Assembly: GCA_963576725.1 (NCBI GenBank) | Contig: OY755252.1 | Coordinates: 46,291,552-46,355,551 of the forward strand | DNA length: 64,000 nucleotides | From: Azorinus chamasolen | Lineage: Eukaryota > Mollusca > Bivalvia > Cardiida > Solecurtidae | Direction: 5' to 3' | Part shown: one piece after another, positions 10,261-22,842 of the stretch | Numbering within the stretch: the stretch's first letter is position 1 | Layout: every line of letters starts with the position of its first letter | Notes under the pieces: generated by a model | Database searches by the model: none | Seen by the model: the letters and a program-made list of their open reading frames with translations, nothing else | What the model was told of the DNA's origin: nothing | Position numbers and translations under genes: made by a program

Positions 10261-10616
10261 TCCTTTTGTTTGCCTTGCGTCTTTGTGCTTGTGATTTTGT
10301 TCATGTGTGGAACGTTTGTCTCTGGTTCTTGTGTGTCTTTTGGTGTTTTCTGTGTTCATTTCGTGTGTGTGTGTGTGCGTTTGGGTGTGTGGTTGTATGT
10401 GTGTGTGTGTGTCATGCTGTCTATCGGTGGTACTCTCTTTGTCACCCTTCCTTTTGTTTGCCTTGCGTCTCTGTGCTTGTGGTTTGTTCATGTTGTGGAA
10501 CGTTTGTCCCTGGTTCTTGTGTGTCTTTTGGTGTTTTCTGTGTTCATTTCGTGTGTGTGTGTGTGCGCGTTTGGGTGTGTGGTTGTGTGTGTGTGTGTGT
10601 CATGCTGTCTATCGGT
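10241..10616 (+). repeat. 188-bp tandem duplication with (TG)n
   Basis: Two nearly identical units, 10241-10428 and 10429-10616, each starting GGTACTCTCTTTGTCACCC and ending in a (TG)n tract plus CATGCTGTCTATCGGT. They lie in the PLE 3' UTR. The GT-rich frames crossing it are not genes. Confidence 0.85.
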
Positions 10617-10774
10617 GTTTTGGTGGTGGTTGCGTCTTGCATGTGGCTTTGCCTGCTTGACTTTACTACTTTTCCATTTATAAGTCAAACATAATAGTAT
10701 GTGTGTTTGTAAATGTTACGTGTAGTCAATAAGTATGCTATGATGAACCCATTTTCCTTAGCAAATAGTATGGA

Positions 10775-10985
10775 TTAACTCATTCTGTCCTAGACTAATT
10801 TTAGACCAAATCTCTTTGAAATAATCTACCGAAAAGGAGTATTAATCATAGAAAAATGATATTTAGAATTGAGTAGTTTTGAAACAATCGTGATACATAG
10901 AGCGTTTTCTCTTATGGAGCTCTATTTATCACAATCGGTTCAAAGTTCAATATGTATCAGTTTACAGAGGCACAAAAAGGGTTCT
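10775..10985 (+). mobile_element. TTAA-type MITE (family A), degraded
   Basis: TTAACTCATTCTGTCC at the left. Contains CCGAAAAGGAG, TGATACATAGAGCG and ATCACAATCGGTT, as in the 4691 and 22229 copies, with a decayed central hairpin and no clear right TTAA. Confidence 0.5.
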
Positions 10986-11354
10986 GCACGAGAGAATGTG
11001 TCAAAATGTTGACGTCCAAATGGATTCGTCCTTTTTTCACATTTGTAATTGTGAAAAAACAAATGGAATTTTAATCAAACTGACAGTACTAAAGGCAATT
11101 TTACTCATCAGATTAACCCTTTCACCGCCACAGTCGCATAAATGCACCAAGACAAATAGTGCAGTCCCAGATCAGGAATTTCACTATTTGTCTCAATCTC
11201 TATTTCAATATAATTTATGTGCTTTATTTCTTTGAAATTTGCATTTATTTATCTCATTTCCTTATTTTATTGAATGATTTAACATAGAGTTTCATAGAGT
11301 GGAACCTCTGATTCTTTCAAATTGCATGTAATAGATTCAGGATGTGTTACCAAA

Positions 11355-11575
11355 TTAACCCTTACCATATTAATTCTCATGTATATTAATATCATAAATA
11401 ACTATTAGTCATTTAATAATAGTATGTTTTGATATACTAGCATAACAGTGCTAGATCTATTATAATTATGTTAGCAAACTGAGTGGACACTAATCTATGC
11501 CTCCACGGACCGTCCGATCTGGGTCTACTGTGTTTGAATTGGTGTGAAAAGGTATTGTCTGATGGAAAGGGTTAA
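11355..11575 (-). mobile_element. TTAA-bounded MITE (family B), inverted
   Basis: TTAACCCTTACC at 11355 and GGAAAGGGTTAA ending 11575. The family signature GATCTGGGTCTACTGTGTTTG lies near the right end, so the copy is in the opposite orientation to the one at 15362. Confidence 0.6.
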
Positions 11576-12420
11576 ATACAATAATCTCGTGCAACCTGGT
11601 TACATTAACGATACCCTAGTACTACAGTCGCGTGGCAAGACAGACATTAGCTTTTTTAAATGCTGGATATAAATAAAAAAAAAACGGTACTAATAGTCTG
11701 GAATCGACTCAAGGTTGAAATGCGTTATCAATGGACCGTGTTGCCTGACTTTAAAACGATTATACTTGAAGGCAATTTTTTATATTCTCCAGAGGGAATA
11801 CAATGCAATACAATGCAATACAATGCAATACATTGCATACTTATATTGTTTATATCCATACATACAGTTATACAGCACGTACAGGCATGGCACCTGTCTG
11901 TATATCACTAAAAGCAGGCGACCGGCGGAGTAGTCCAGCGTAAATTGGGCTAATGGATGTCGAGCCGCGACTTCATGTACTATATGTATATGACTTGTTT
12001 TCAGCTTGGATTTCTTTTGGTCAGCTGCATTGCCGTCTGCAAAACTTTTGTCACCTGCAGTATATTTGGAATAAATTATCCTTCTATAATATATAGTGTT
12101 GAATATAATCTACGCTAAAAATAGTTTGGTCTCATTATCAGGTCCCATGCTGGTGGAGCCGGATCTGGATCGAAACTGTTCACAAGTGTCATAAAAGGTT
12201 TGTGAAGAGCACTGTCAGATTGGGAAAATTTCGCTTATGTACCATGTTAGTAAATACTACTGAAATCGTATATATAGACTTATTTTGAATATCAAATGAT
12301 ACAAACGGTATTATAAAACATATACATAGTTAATGTATGACGTTACATGTATCCAGATAGATATAAATATAAAGGTAATTCATGAACATGAAATAGTGTA
12401 TACAGTAGAACATGTCTTAG
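11576..12420. other. Intergenic; short AATACAATGC repeat
   Basis: No gene. A 10-bp repeat (AATACAATGC, about four units) occupies about 11797-11840. The rest is unassigned. Confidence 0.5.
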
Positions 12421-12900
12421 CTGACTGTTCATTCGTTCAGTCATTCGCTCAATCATTAATTCGATCAATCATTCATTTATTCGTTCGTACATTCATTCAT
12501 TCATTCATTCATTTGTCCATCCACCCATCAACCCACCCATTCATGCATTCATTCATTCACTCTTCCTTTCATTTATTCATTCATTAATTCTGTCATTCAT
12601 TCATAAATTCAGTCATCTGTGCATTCGTTGGCTTGCTCGTTCATCCATTGGTCCCTTGTACGTTTGTTCACTCGCTCGTTCGTTCGTTCATTCATCGATC
12701 AATTAGCAGATTGATCGATTGATGGACGGATGGATGTGTGGTGGGTGGATGGGGATGGGGGTTGGATGTGTGGATTGGTTGGCTGGTTGGTTGACTGAGT
12801 GGTGTGTCGATTGATTGATTGATTGATTTGTTGGCTGATTGATCGATTAATTGATTGATTGTTTGCATGGTTGTTTGATTGACTGGTTGATTGGTTAATT
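12421..12900. repeat. Tetranucleotide repeats (ATTC)n then (GATT/GGTT)n
   Basis: The left part is CATTCATTCATT-like with drift. From about 12690 it changes to GATTGATTGATT and TTGGTTGG. The minus-strand Asn/Gln-rich frames are products of the repeat. Confidence 0.85.
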
Positions 12901-12949
12901 GGTAGTGCTGTGCGGAGGCAGTACATACACTTCTTATAGGATAGATGTT

Positions 12950-14390
12950 TTCTTTGGCAAAAATTATTCTCACTAAATGTTAGTTCCAAAATGGTAAACG
13001 CTCTCAAATCAATGTACAGTGCTGTAAAACAATGTATACGATTCAAAGGAGAAACATCAAATTTCTTTGCTTCTAACATGGGAGTCAAACAAGGAGGCCC
13101 GAGCTCGAGTTTACTTTTCCTATTCTTTGTGAATGATGTTCTTCAAAAGATTAACCATAATATAGAAGGTGTAATCACTGTCGAAGATATGCATATATGT
13201 CTGATATTATTTGCTGATGATTGTGTGCTATGCGCTGAAACAGCCGAGGCTCTGCAAAAAATGCTGAATGATCTAGAAGGATATTGTAATGATAAAACAC
13301 ATTAAAGATAAACACAGACAAAACGAAAATACTAATTTTGAAAAGGGACGAACCAAGTCCAACAACTTCAAATTATATAACAAACCCCTAGAAATTGTCA
13401 CTTCCTTCAAATATCTAGGTACACATTTATATAAAAATGGTTCTTGGTGCAGAACTCAAAAGAGAATTGCACAACACGCTAAATTTGCTCTTCATAACTT
13501 ATTTGTTGCATTCAATCAACTAGAATTGTCATTTAAAAATAAAGTTCAATTATTTGATAGCTTAGTAGGCTCTATCCTAAACTATAACGCAGCAGTTTTG
13601 GGAAATTATGAATCAAAAGACATTGAGCTAATACACTGTAAGTTTTTAAGAAAAGTATTATCAGTAAAACGATCCACGAACCTGGACACACTATATGGAG
13701 AAACGGGTAGATATCCAATGAGAATTGCTAGGCAGATAATAATGTTCCAATATTGGATAAAACTAATACAATCTAACAATACACTTATGATACCTACAAA
13801 ATGCTCGCCGAAGATGCTGTAAACGGCAATAAGTACAATGGTATGAATTGGGCTGCTCAAATTAAAGATACTCTTGAAAACATAGGACTTGCAGATATCT
13901 GGAATAACCAATGGGATGTCATGTATGAATTTCCTGTCATAAAACAAAGGTTATTAGACATATACAAACAGACATGGTACGCACAAATCAATAATTCACC
14001 TAGATTGTCAACATACAGTTTATTCAAACACCAATTCGAACCAGAGAAATACCTCTCATGTATATCAGATAAAAAGTTTACAATAACGTTAACCCGATTC
14101 AGGGTATCTTCACATAAGCTAAAAGTAGAGACAGGAAGATACTCTAATATTGATAGAAAACACCGTCTATGTCCGAACTGCGACATGAGGACAGTCGAAA
14201 ATGAATATCATTTTCTTCTGGTATGTCCAAAATATAGAGAAATACGTGGACGATTTCTACCAAAACAATACTGCTCGTGGCCGAACATAAATAAGTTTAT
14301 CAGCATAATGACGTCTACGTCCAGTAATATCATAAACAGAGTCGCCAAATATGTATATTTCGCAAATAAGTTGCATATAAGATAGCCGTT
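12950..14390 (+). pseudogene. 5'-truncated LINE, RT and C-terminal zinc motif
   Basis: Starts inside the RT domain: SMYSAVKQCIRF, GVKQGGP (motif B), LILFADDCVL (motif C), then KTKILIL and KYLGTHLYKNGSW. Further on are LVGSILNYNAAVLG and VLSVKRSTNLDTLYGETGR. The end has LCPNCDMRTVENEYHFLLVCPKY, a CCHC-like motif, then a stop at 14383. At least three frameshifts break it (about 13297, 13345 and 13805). Upstream RT and endonuclease are absent. The clade is not decided; the same type recurs at 47.4-50.2 kb. Confidence 0.75.
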
Positions 14391-14394
14391 CAAA

Positions 14395-14760
14395 ACTGCC
14401 TACTTGCCAACCTACTCGCCAACTCATTTCTATTACCTAATCACCCATATACATACCCATCCGTTCTACGTTCCTACATGCGAACCTACCTAACACCCGA
14501 TCATCCAATTAACGCCTGCCCGCTCATCCACTCAATACCCACCTACCGACTCACTTTTCAATGCACCTGTTGACCCGTCCGCCCCAAAACCATCTACACG
14601 CCTTCCGGCACCCTCACTCAAACCTACCTACCCTACCCTAACTTCATACCTACCTACCTACCTGACCACCTACCTGCCCTTACCTACCTTTCTACCAGCC
14701 TACTTACCTGCCTACCTACCTACCTACTTACCTGCATGTCCATCCACTAGTTAACCTGCC
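14395..14760. repeat. (CCTA)n-like degenerate microsatellite
   Basis: CCTACCTACCTA units with many variants directly follow the LINE remnant. Confidence 0.8.
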
Positions 14761-15361
14761 CAGCATCAACCCTGTACATATTTACCAATATACTTATCCA
14801 TACACATGTGTACATGCTAGCATGATGATACCCACCAACCAGCACCACTACAACAATGTGCCGGATTTCACACATAATATATCCACAATGCTTGATGTGA
14901 AAAGTAAAATCTCCTGGCAATAAATATTTTTAAATAAGCCAGTTTACATTCAATGCACACAGAAAGAAGTTACGTGTTTAACAGGCGATCACAACAAAAT
15001 TATGGATGCAGCCTTTTTCTTGATGATCGGACAAAGTTTTTGTTAACTTGTGGTGATTTTCACAAGACATATTACATTATGGGCGGACTTACTTGAAATC
15101 TTAATTTGATACTGAATGGGTGTGAAATTGAAGTGTCGCTTACCTCTTCCGTGGAACACTGTCGTAACTCAATTTAACACTACATGGAGTTGTTACTGTT
15201 TTCTACGGAAGCGATAGCACGTTTTCCTTATAATATATCCACCATATATTGACTTGGTCAGTCAAATAGACAACCATGACATTTCCATGCGAATTGATGG
15301 GTTAAGTGATCCGAGAACTCGATAGAGTCTTGTAGGAAATACAGGTGAATTAAAGATTAAT
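14761..15361. other. Intergenic, no feature recognised
   Basis: AT-rich, stops in all frames, no repeat recognised. Confidence 0.45.
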
Positions 15362-15611
15362 TTAACCCTTTCCCTCATATGAACGCAGTTGTCACGTAAT
15401 TGCAAAAAGAGTAGACCCAGATCAGACAGCTCCTATAGGAGCCGTCTGACCAGGTTCTCTCTGCTCGCTAATGGAATTTGAAAGGTATGTTTCTTAAATT
15501 TTCTAAAATGTCTGTAATGTTCTACATCCATATTTCATTATAACTATTGTGACCATGAATATCCAGTAGGTATTCAAATTTGAGGTAGACATAGAATAGA
15601 GAAAGGGTTAA
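15362..15611 (+). mobile_element. TTAA-bounded MITE (family B), well preserved
   Basis: TTAACCCTTTCCCTCATATG at the left and AGAGAAAGGGTTAA at the right. Centre: GACCCAGATCAGACAGCTCC, TATA, GGAGCCGTCTGACC. This is a good reference copy of the family, 250 bp. TTAA duplication and CCC ends suggest piggyBac-type mobilisation (inference). Confidence 0.7.
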
Positions 15612-16639
15612 AGTATGGCTGATAGATGGTAGGTAAACCAAGTATACTATACGAATATACAATCAGTGTATAAGAAGTCAGTTGTTTAATTTTAAATGAT
15701 ATACTTATGGCTGGCATTACCACCATAACAAACAAATGTAAAGATGTCTAAACGACAATTTAGTTCTCCTACGAAAATATCCTCTTCCTCCAAATTGTTT
15801 TCATGTGTTTGCTATTAACAGTATATGAGTAAGGCTATGAATGTATGTACATTTTATGCCTAATAAAATATTCTGTATTCTGTATAGAGGTTTTCTGACC
15901 CATAGATATAGATATGATAACTGTTATGAACGGCTCTACTGTATAATGTTATTGTTATAAATTTGTATATGTTAGATATTAAGCATTATTGAGCCTGGTT
16001 ACTATAATGAGCCTGGTTACTCGTGTTATGCTTGAATCGTCTAATTGTGATCTATTCTGCTTGCATTTCTACACTAAACACTTACTCTAAATACCATGGA
16101 TCATGGGTGCTAGTATGCAAGTTAATGCGGTTTACTACATGTATGTTGACCCTGGTGACATGTATGTTGACCCTGATGACATGCATTCTCCTCACTGTTC
16201 GTCCGTTTTAACGTTATCATCTTCTAACACTATCATCTCTAGGATCCAGAGTGTAAATTCTTACTACATGTACATATTCAGAAATTGTATGATTTGAAAT
16301 ATATGGGATAGTGTTTAAAATGCTACTCTGCGATATCTTAATCTTAGCTATATAAAAAAATGCACAATAACGCACTCCATAATTACGTGCTTTGTATGAC
16401 CACCGTACTGGAGAGAAAGCATACGAGTATGCATTTCTCCATAAACATGTACTTATATTTTCTACTTGTTTGTAATTTTTGTTTTTGTTTTACCGTCCCG
16501 TTTATTGTCATTTCTTCCGACAGTCATCACTTGGTGCCCATATGTACCAACTCTGTGTGTCAGTGTATATTGTACAGCGTCACTGTTGCTATCTATGATA
16601 CACATGATTAAAAAAACCACAGTTTGTACTCTACCTGAC
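15612..16639. other. Intergenic / LINE leader; small 21-bp duplication
   Basis: No gene recognised. GTATGTTGACCCTGRTGACAT is present twice at about 16139-16184. The right part may be the 5' region of the LINE that follows. Confidence 0.45.
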
Positions 16640-19600
16640 ACACGGGTCTGTCTACATGCTCGGACCGTTAGCCTTCATGTTTATATATTACTGTTATTTA
16701 AAGTCAGTCAATACACTTGCCTACCTCGCAATGTGATAGCATTGTTACTTCTAATTGGCGGGGTTGCAAGTAATCCAGGACCTCACAAAAACTATGCACG
16801 GAAAAATATAGCTATTGCGCATAATAATGTCTGCAGCTTACTCCCTAAACTAGATACTGTGGAATCCGAATTGGCACAAAACGATATTATCTGTATATCT
16901 GAAACACATCTCAGTGAAACTATATCAAACACAGATTTAGAACTCCCAGGATAATATCAAGTCCCAGTGCGTAAGGATAGAAATCGTTTTGGCGGTGGGG
17001 TAGCTATCTATATTAAAGACAGTATACATTATAAAATTCGAGAAGACTTAACTTCAGTCAATTTAGAACTATTTTGGGTTGAAATAAACACTCTAGGGCA
17101 TACATTTTTATTAGGAATATTTTATAGACCCCCAAACTCGAAAAGCGAATTACTAGACAGGCTATATGATAATTTGTCACGTGCTCTTGATTGCGACATG
17201 CCTATATTTCTTCAAGGTGATTTTAATATCAATATGCTTTCAAATTCTAGTATGAATTTTAAAAACTTACTTCTAAGATTAAATATGGAAAATGTTGTAC
17301 ACGAACCCACAAACTACACGACTGATACAGGAACGTGTATCGATATTTGCATTACAAATAATAGTACCAATGTTTACAATGTTAATGTTTCTTCTCCTAT
17401 CTGTAGCTCACACAGTGTCGTCACAGTCGAAGTGAATTTTTCAACCTATAAAACATATGCTTACAAACGAACCATTAGAAATTACAATTTGGCAAATCAT
17501 GATGGATTAAACATGGAGTTATCTTCTCAAAACTGGGATAGAGACGTTTTTAACAGTAAAAATTTAAATACGGTGTATACTAATTTTGGTAATATGTTCC
17601 ATAACTGTGCACAGCGTCATATCCCAACAAAAACTGTTGTTATCAGGCCGAAATAACACTATCCGCCATAAAATGCGTAAAAGAAATCGTGCTCACCAAA
17701 AAGCAAAGCGCTCCAATAACCCGAACCATTGGGAAAATTTTCGTAAACTCCGGAATGACGTCATCAAATTAGTGCGTGAATCGAAAGAAAAGTATAAAAC
17801 TAAATTATGCTCACAACTGACTGACAAATATATTCCTCAAGGTAAATGGTGGCGAATTACAAAATCTATTGCTAAATATAATAATGTTAAGGCTTGTAAC
17901 CCGCCCCTAAAATCAAACGGTAAAATCTTATTTTACCCATCTGAAAAGGCAGAGGCTTTTAATGAGTACTTTAGTTCGGTCTCCCAATTAAGTGATGAAC
18001 CACCACTACCACAATTCAATGAACGCACAAGGTCACTGCTCGAAAATATAACGTTCCTTGAATCGGAAGTGGTCGATCAATTAAAACTTTTAAACAGTTT
18101 GAAGCCACCTGGGCCTGACAATATTAGTCCTAGAATTATCAAACATGTAATCCCATCCATATCTGCACCATTAACCAAACAGTTCAATTTATCCCTCTCT
18201 CAAAATCAAGTCCCATATCAGTGGAAACGGTCACACGTGACACCAATCTTCAAAGGAAAGGGAAATTCTGATATACAAACAATTATCGTCCAATATCGCT
18301 AACCAGTGTTGTATGTAAGATTATGGAAAATATTTTATTTAAACATCTGTTTAATTATATTAAAGAAAATAATTTATTATGCAACCAACAATCAGGGTTT
18401 CAACCCAATGACTGTACAGTCAATCAGCTTATAGATATTTATAACTCGATTATCTCCAATCTAGATAAGGGTAAAGATGTAAGATTCGTCTTTTGTGATG
18501 TTGCCAAGGCTTTTGATAGAGTTTGGCATACCGGTCTTTTACTAAAATTAAGCCAATATGGTATCCGGGGAAATATACTAAACTGGATAAAAAGTTACCT
18601 AAGTGATAGGGAACAAAAGGTCGTGACTGAAGGGCTCTATTCAAGTTTTTCACCGATCGAGGCCGGTGTTCCCCAGGGCTCAGTATTAGGTCCATTCCTA
18701 TTCTTACTCTATGTTAATGACATCATAGATGATTTAACAAACAATGTCAGACTTTTTGCAGATGATACCTCACTTTTTGTGATAATCGATAAAAACCGAG
18801 AGACAATGTGTGCAGCATCTCTGTCCAGCGACCTTAACTTAATAAATAACTGGGGAAATCAATGGGCAGTTTCCTTCAATCCTCAGAAAACCAAGTCGTT
18901 AGTATTTTCTCGGAAACGCACTATTCACCCTACTATTCACTTTGCCGGGGAGCCCGTTGAAGAAGTTCAAACACACACTCACTTAGGGGTAACATTCAAA
19001 TCAAATGCATCTTGGTCCGCTCACATTGAAAGTATCTATAATGAAGCATGTAGTAGATTAAACACCCTTCGCATGCTTAAACACTCTGTTGGCCGTCCTT
19101 CACTTCTAACAATTTACCTCTCATTCATCCGACCTGTATTAGAATACGCTATTTCGGTATGGACAAATTGCACTCAGCAAGAATCAGATTTATTAGAAAG
19201 TGTCCAGGTTGAAGCAGCACGAATAATTACCGGACTGCGTCGAAACTCTTCCAGATATTGTCTGTACGCAGAATGAGGTATAGATACTCTGTCTGAAAGA
19301 CGAGAAAACCACAAACTAACACTTATCTTCAAAATCTTACATGGTATGTGTCCGCAATATTTAACGGATCTTATTTCTCCCGTTATACCTGTAGAAGCAG
19401 AATACAACCTCCGATCTCGCGGTCAAACTCTCCAAATCCCACGTTGTAGAACATCTTCATATCAAAATAGCTTTATACCTAGCACGATAAGAGCATGGAA
19501 TGCCCTTCCAGATACAGTTAAGTCTGCTACTTCCGTTCACCAATTCAAAACTAAACTATCGTCAATTAAAAGCAGAACGATGCCTCCTATTTATTACAAT

Positions 19601-19933
19601 CTAGGCAGGCGACAAGAAAATATTCTTCTTTGTCAACTGCGTAACAACGCTAGTTCACTCAATAAGCATCTTTTTAACCATTTTCTATCAGAATCGCCCT
19701 CGTGCCCAAATTGCACTGACATACCCGAAGATAATTACCACTTCTTCTTTGTCTGTTCATCATTCACTGTACATAGACGAAACATGCTTACAGCATTGAG
19801 GGAAATATCCGAATTAGGGGAGGTAACCCTAAAAACACTATTGTTCGGAGGCAGCGGTCTGAGCGTGGAGTCTGTAGAAGCACTTAATGATATAGTGCAC
19901 ACATATATCAGGAGTACCAGGAGATTTGACTGA
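16640..19933 (+). pseudogene. CR1/jockey-group LINE ORF2, broken
   Basis: Domain order: 2A-like leader, apurinic-type endonuclease (NNVCSLLPK, CISETHLSE, GGGVAIYIKD, IFYRPPNS, LQGDFNINM), linker, RT (VFCDVAKAFDRVW, AGVPQGSVLGP, RLFADDTSLFV, NPQKTKSLVFS, HLGVTFKSNASW), thumb and C-terminal CPNC...DNYHFFFVC zinc-type motif, ending ...RRFD-stop at 19933. Damage: TAA at 16952-16954 (Tyr position after ELPG), a frameshift at about 17645, a frameshift at about 18272, and TGA at 19274-19276 with the frame continuing as GIDTLSERR. The clade is inferred from RT and C-terminal motifs only. Confidence 0.8.
16736..16783 (+). other. Degenerate 2A-like motif at LINE N-terminus
   Basis: The translation reads LLLLIGGVASNPGP. 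Functional 2A peptides end D-V/I-E-x-N-P-G-P; here Asp is Gly and Glu is Ala, so ribosome skipping is doubtful. 2A-like sequences at the N-terminus of APE-type LINEs are documented. Confidence 0.55.
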
Positions 19934-20930
19934 GAAAGTTGACTACTCGATTGACGGTTTTTCTTTGTTAAAAAAAATGATTGATGAAACGTTCAACTAC
20001 ATATTCATTACAAATCAATTACTTTACATTGAACTATATAATGATTAAGGTAATTAATCTGTATTACCGGACCCGGTTTCAAAGTCAATAACCTTTTATT
20101 TTAAGTTGGAAAGCTATGTACTATAGATTGTATCTCAATCGTATCAATCGTATATAGGCGTATATACTGCGTATATGTATATACAATCCTAAACAGCCGC
20201 TGTGCTAAGTTAATTAGAATAATCGATTCATAATTGAAATTTGTTCCAAATAACGGTGGGGAAATGGATTGATCTAATATAATTAGTGATTGTACAATCG
20301 GACCCAGGTAATACTGACTAATTGTTATTTAATAACACCATTGCATATGTATATATGAACGATGTAATTACTTACATGTTAATCGCTGTATATATTTATA
20401 TATTTCTAGCATGTACGACATGTAATTACCTTGTACCACTGGAGAGGACTTACATAGGCTATGCCTGTTGTCCAATCCGTTTCTTTATTGAATAAAATAT
20501 TGTTGAAATCAATGATTTAACAAACTTGGATTACAGACGATAATTAGAAATTTGACGCCGAAAGGATTAAATAAAAAGTGGTATTTTAGTAGTGATCTCC
20601 GCTGGGACTAAACCGAAAATAACATGTAGTACATTAACACACAATGGTAAGTAAACAAGGCTGCCAATACCTACTCAATATGGACTATCATAATGTATTT
20701 ACAAAACAGAGATATTACAGTAATAGAGTTTTATTCAATAGCAAACATATCTAATTCGGTCGAAAAAAATGACATTTTGTCCGGAAAGAAACGTTTGTCG
20801 CAGAAATCGGATGTTTGTTTGGAAAATGTAAACGTTTTCGCCGATTTGTGTTTTTGAATCCGTGTCCACTTCCTGTGACCTCGTCTGACACCGAGCAGAT
20901 GTTATCTGATTGATTGATTTGCTTTAAAGG
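19934..20930. other. AT-rich intergenic DNA
   Basis: The first part may be the 3' UTR of the LINE above. TATATA-rich patches occur at about 20150-20410. No gene. Confidence 0.45.
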
Positions 20931-21432
20931 CGAAGTCCCTACATTTGACACGTTTCAAAAATACCTAAAATACACTTTGTTTATATGCTGAAAAGTATGT
21001 CGCAACAAAACCTATCCAATAAACGTTGAAGATGACAAAACATCCATCTGTTTGATATCGGCGATCCCGAATTTATTCCCCGATGTTTCAATTTTATTTG
21101 GATGTTTCAATTTTATTTGGATTAGGTTTTAGCTTTATATCTGTTCGCGCTATTCACGTCTCTCCGACCACTACCGAGAAATGCTAGTACGTAAACATTG
21201 GCAGGATCGGGTGATCTTCGGCAAAACGCGGAAATTTAAACGGAAAAGGCCGATGATACTTTGTTGTAGAACAAACAAATAATAAGTATTGATGAAATCA
21301 GTTTATTTTGTATCACAGGGGCATTTTTCGATATAAGTACAACTTGACAATCTTCATAATAATGATAAAAAATACCAAGTTTTATTAATTATAGAAAATA
21401 TGTGTTCCTTGTAGGGACTTCCTGTTTAAAGC
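20931..21432. mobile_element. Non-autonomous TIR element, ~0.5 kb
   Basis: GCTTTAAAGGCGAAGTCCCT at 20931 is matched in inverse by AGGGACTTCCTGTTTAAAGC ending 21432, and pairing extends into CTACATTTGACAC. Internally GATGTTTCAATTTTATTTG is duplicated near 21083. No transposase. Target duplication not clear. Confidence 0.6.
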
Positions 21433-22228
21433 TAAGAAACGTAAAATAATAACATATTTAAGATTTCGGTTGCAAAGATCGCCATCAGAGACAAGTCGTG
21501 AAGGAAACCGTTTCCAAAACCGTCCAATGCAATGTAGGTGTACAATGGTACACAATATAGGTGTACAATGGTACATGTATTTAAAAATCTGGATTTTTGC
21601 GATTTTTATTGTATGAAGACAAAATGCAAGTGACAGTAAATTCCATCTATTGCGAGCACTCAATTAAATCAAAGAAATAATGGTAATATTTACTAACAGT
21701 TGGCTGTTAAATCCTGCCCTGTAATGACTATATTGTGTCCTTCGAACACTTTTTCATGAGCTGTGGAATTTTTCTTTAAACACGAGTCTAGTTTGCGAAT
21801 GCATTTTGCTTCAAATCGCGGGGAAAAAAGTAGTTCGACACACCTTTCTTATTAGTCTTATGAAAATGTCTATTTCAACGGACACTGGCGAAGGCTGATT
21901 TAAGCGGAATTTGGTACGGGATAGAAGTAAAGATAAAGCACCGATTTTGTAAATAATGTACAATTTCTTCAATATTTATCCGCATATTGAGAGTTTTCGC
22001 CGTTTCCAGCGAGTTAAACGGTTATTTTGGAAGAATTACGTAACACCTTTTATATTAGTGTGTGCCTTGTTTTAAATAAAATATGCCGGAAACGAATGGG
22101 TGCGTCCAGCCTTGTTTACCTTGGTGTATTAATTTAGAGTGCTGATTTCCTATCAAGATAAACTCCTTTATTTACAATGCAATTCTTGTTCAAACACACA
22201 CATATATAGCATACAGTAGCATCTGGCC
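21433..22228. other. Intergenic, minor duplication only
   Basis: TAGGTGTACAATGGTACA is present twice near 21534-21570. No gene or RNA recognised. Confidence 0.45.
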
Positions 22229-22456
22229 TAATCCATTCCCTCATAGGCTATCTTTAGAGCCAATATATTTCAATAAATCTATCAAAAAGGAGCATTCACT
22301 AGAGAAAAGGAAACTTTTAGAATCGTGTAATTTTGAAACCATTGTGATAAATAGAGCATTTACTTCTATAGAGCTAATGCTCTTTTTATCACAATGGTTT
22401 AAAAATGTGACTTTTACAGAGGCGTTAAAAGGCGTGATTATGAGGGAATCGGTTAA
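22229..22456 (+). mobile_element. TTAA-type MITE (family A)
   Basis: Left end CTAATCCATTCCCTCATAGG, right end TGAGGGAATCGGTTAA. Central stem AACCATTGTGATAAATAGAG facing TTTTATCACAATGGTT. It lies about 190 bp upstream of the predicted TATA box of the host gene. Confidence 0.65.
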
Positions 22457-22641
22457 TCGGTCATCACATAGAGGTGTTACTTCGGGTCTGTAAGGCATGC
22501 GAATGGCTTAATGCAGATCAACAGTAACACAGACATTTCCTATAAGGCTTTCAGCATTAAGTTTTCCTTGCATTAAGCAACCAAATGTATTTAAGACACA
22601 TGTGTTCAATAAATCAATGGCTGCTTAGGAAGATTTTACTA

Positions 22642-22648
22642 TATAAAT
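22642..22648 (+). promoter_or_regulatory. Candidate TATA box of the PAN/discoidin gene
   Basis: TATAAAT lies about 200 bp before the predicted start codon at 22843, leaving room for a 5' UTR of about 170 nt. Sequence match only; TATA-like strings are common in this AT-rich DNA. Confidence 0.3.
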
Positions 22649-22842
22649 ACCGGTATTTGCCTGACACTGTCAGTATTCTTTGCTGTCCAAAACCAATAGA
22701 CAAGTCGATGCAAGCAAGAATCGGTTATAGGCCAAAAGAAATAAAGTATCCAACATCCAGTTTCAACAGCCATCATATCAACATCACGGGGGTAACTTGT
22801 AATATAGCCTTTGTGACATCGCTGTTGACTGCCGACAGTACA

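Larger units (their letters stand above)
6290..10676 (+). mobile_element. Penelope-like retroelement, Naiad type
   Basis: About 4.4 kb element. The long ORF region (6710-9902) encodes N-terminal GIY-YIG endonuclease, a linker with a C-x-C motif and a C-terminal reverse transcriptase. This permuted order defines the Naiad/Chlamys clade of PLEs; canonical PLEs have the endonuclease at the C-terminus. The 3' UTR runs through a shared module (10160-10260) and a 188-bp tandem duplication, and ends near 10676, where the final 59 bp match the free copy at 41525-41583. The 5' limit near 6290 is only a guess from the start of a pyrimidine-rich leader. I saw no pseudo-LTR copy. The element is damaged (see ORF entry). 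Confidence 0.8.

Noticed and set aside
10210..10694. Long Val/Cys/Leu-rich ORFs in three frames
   Set aside because: They arise from GT-rich duplicated PLE 3' UTR with no stop-rich triplets.
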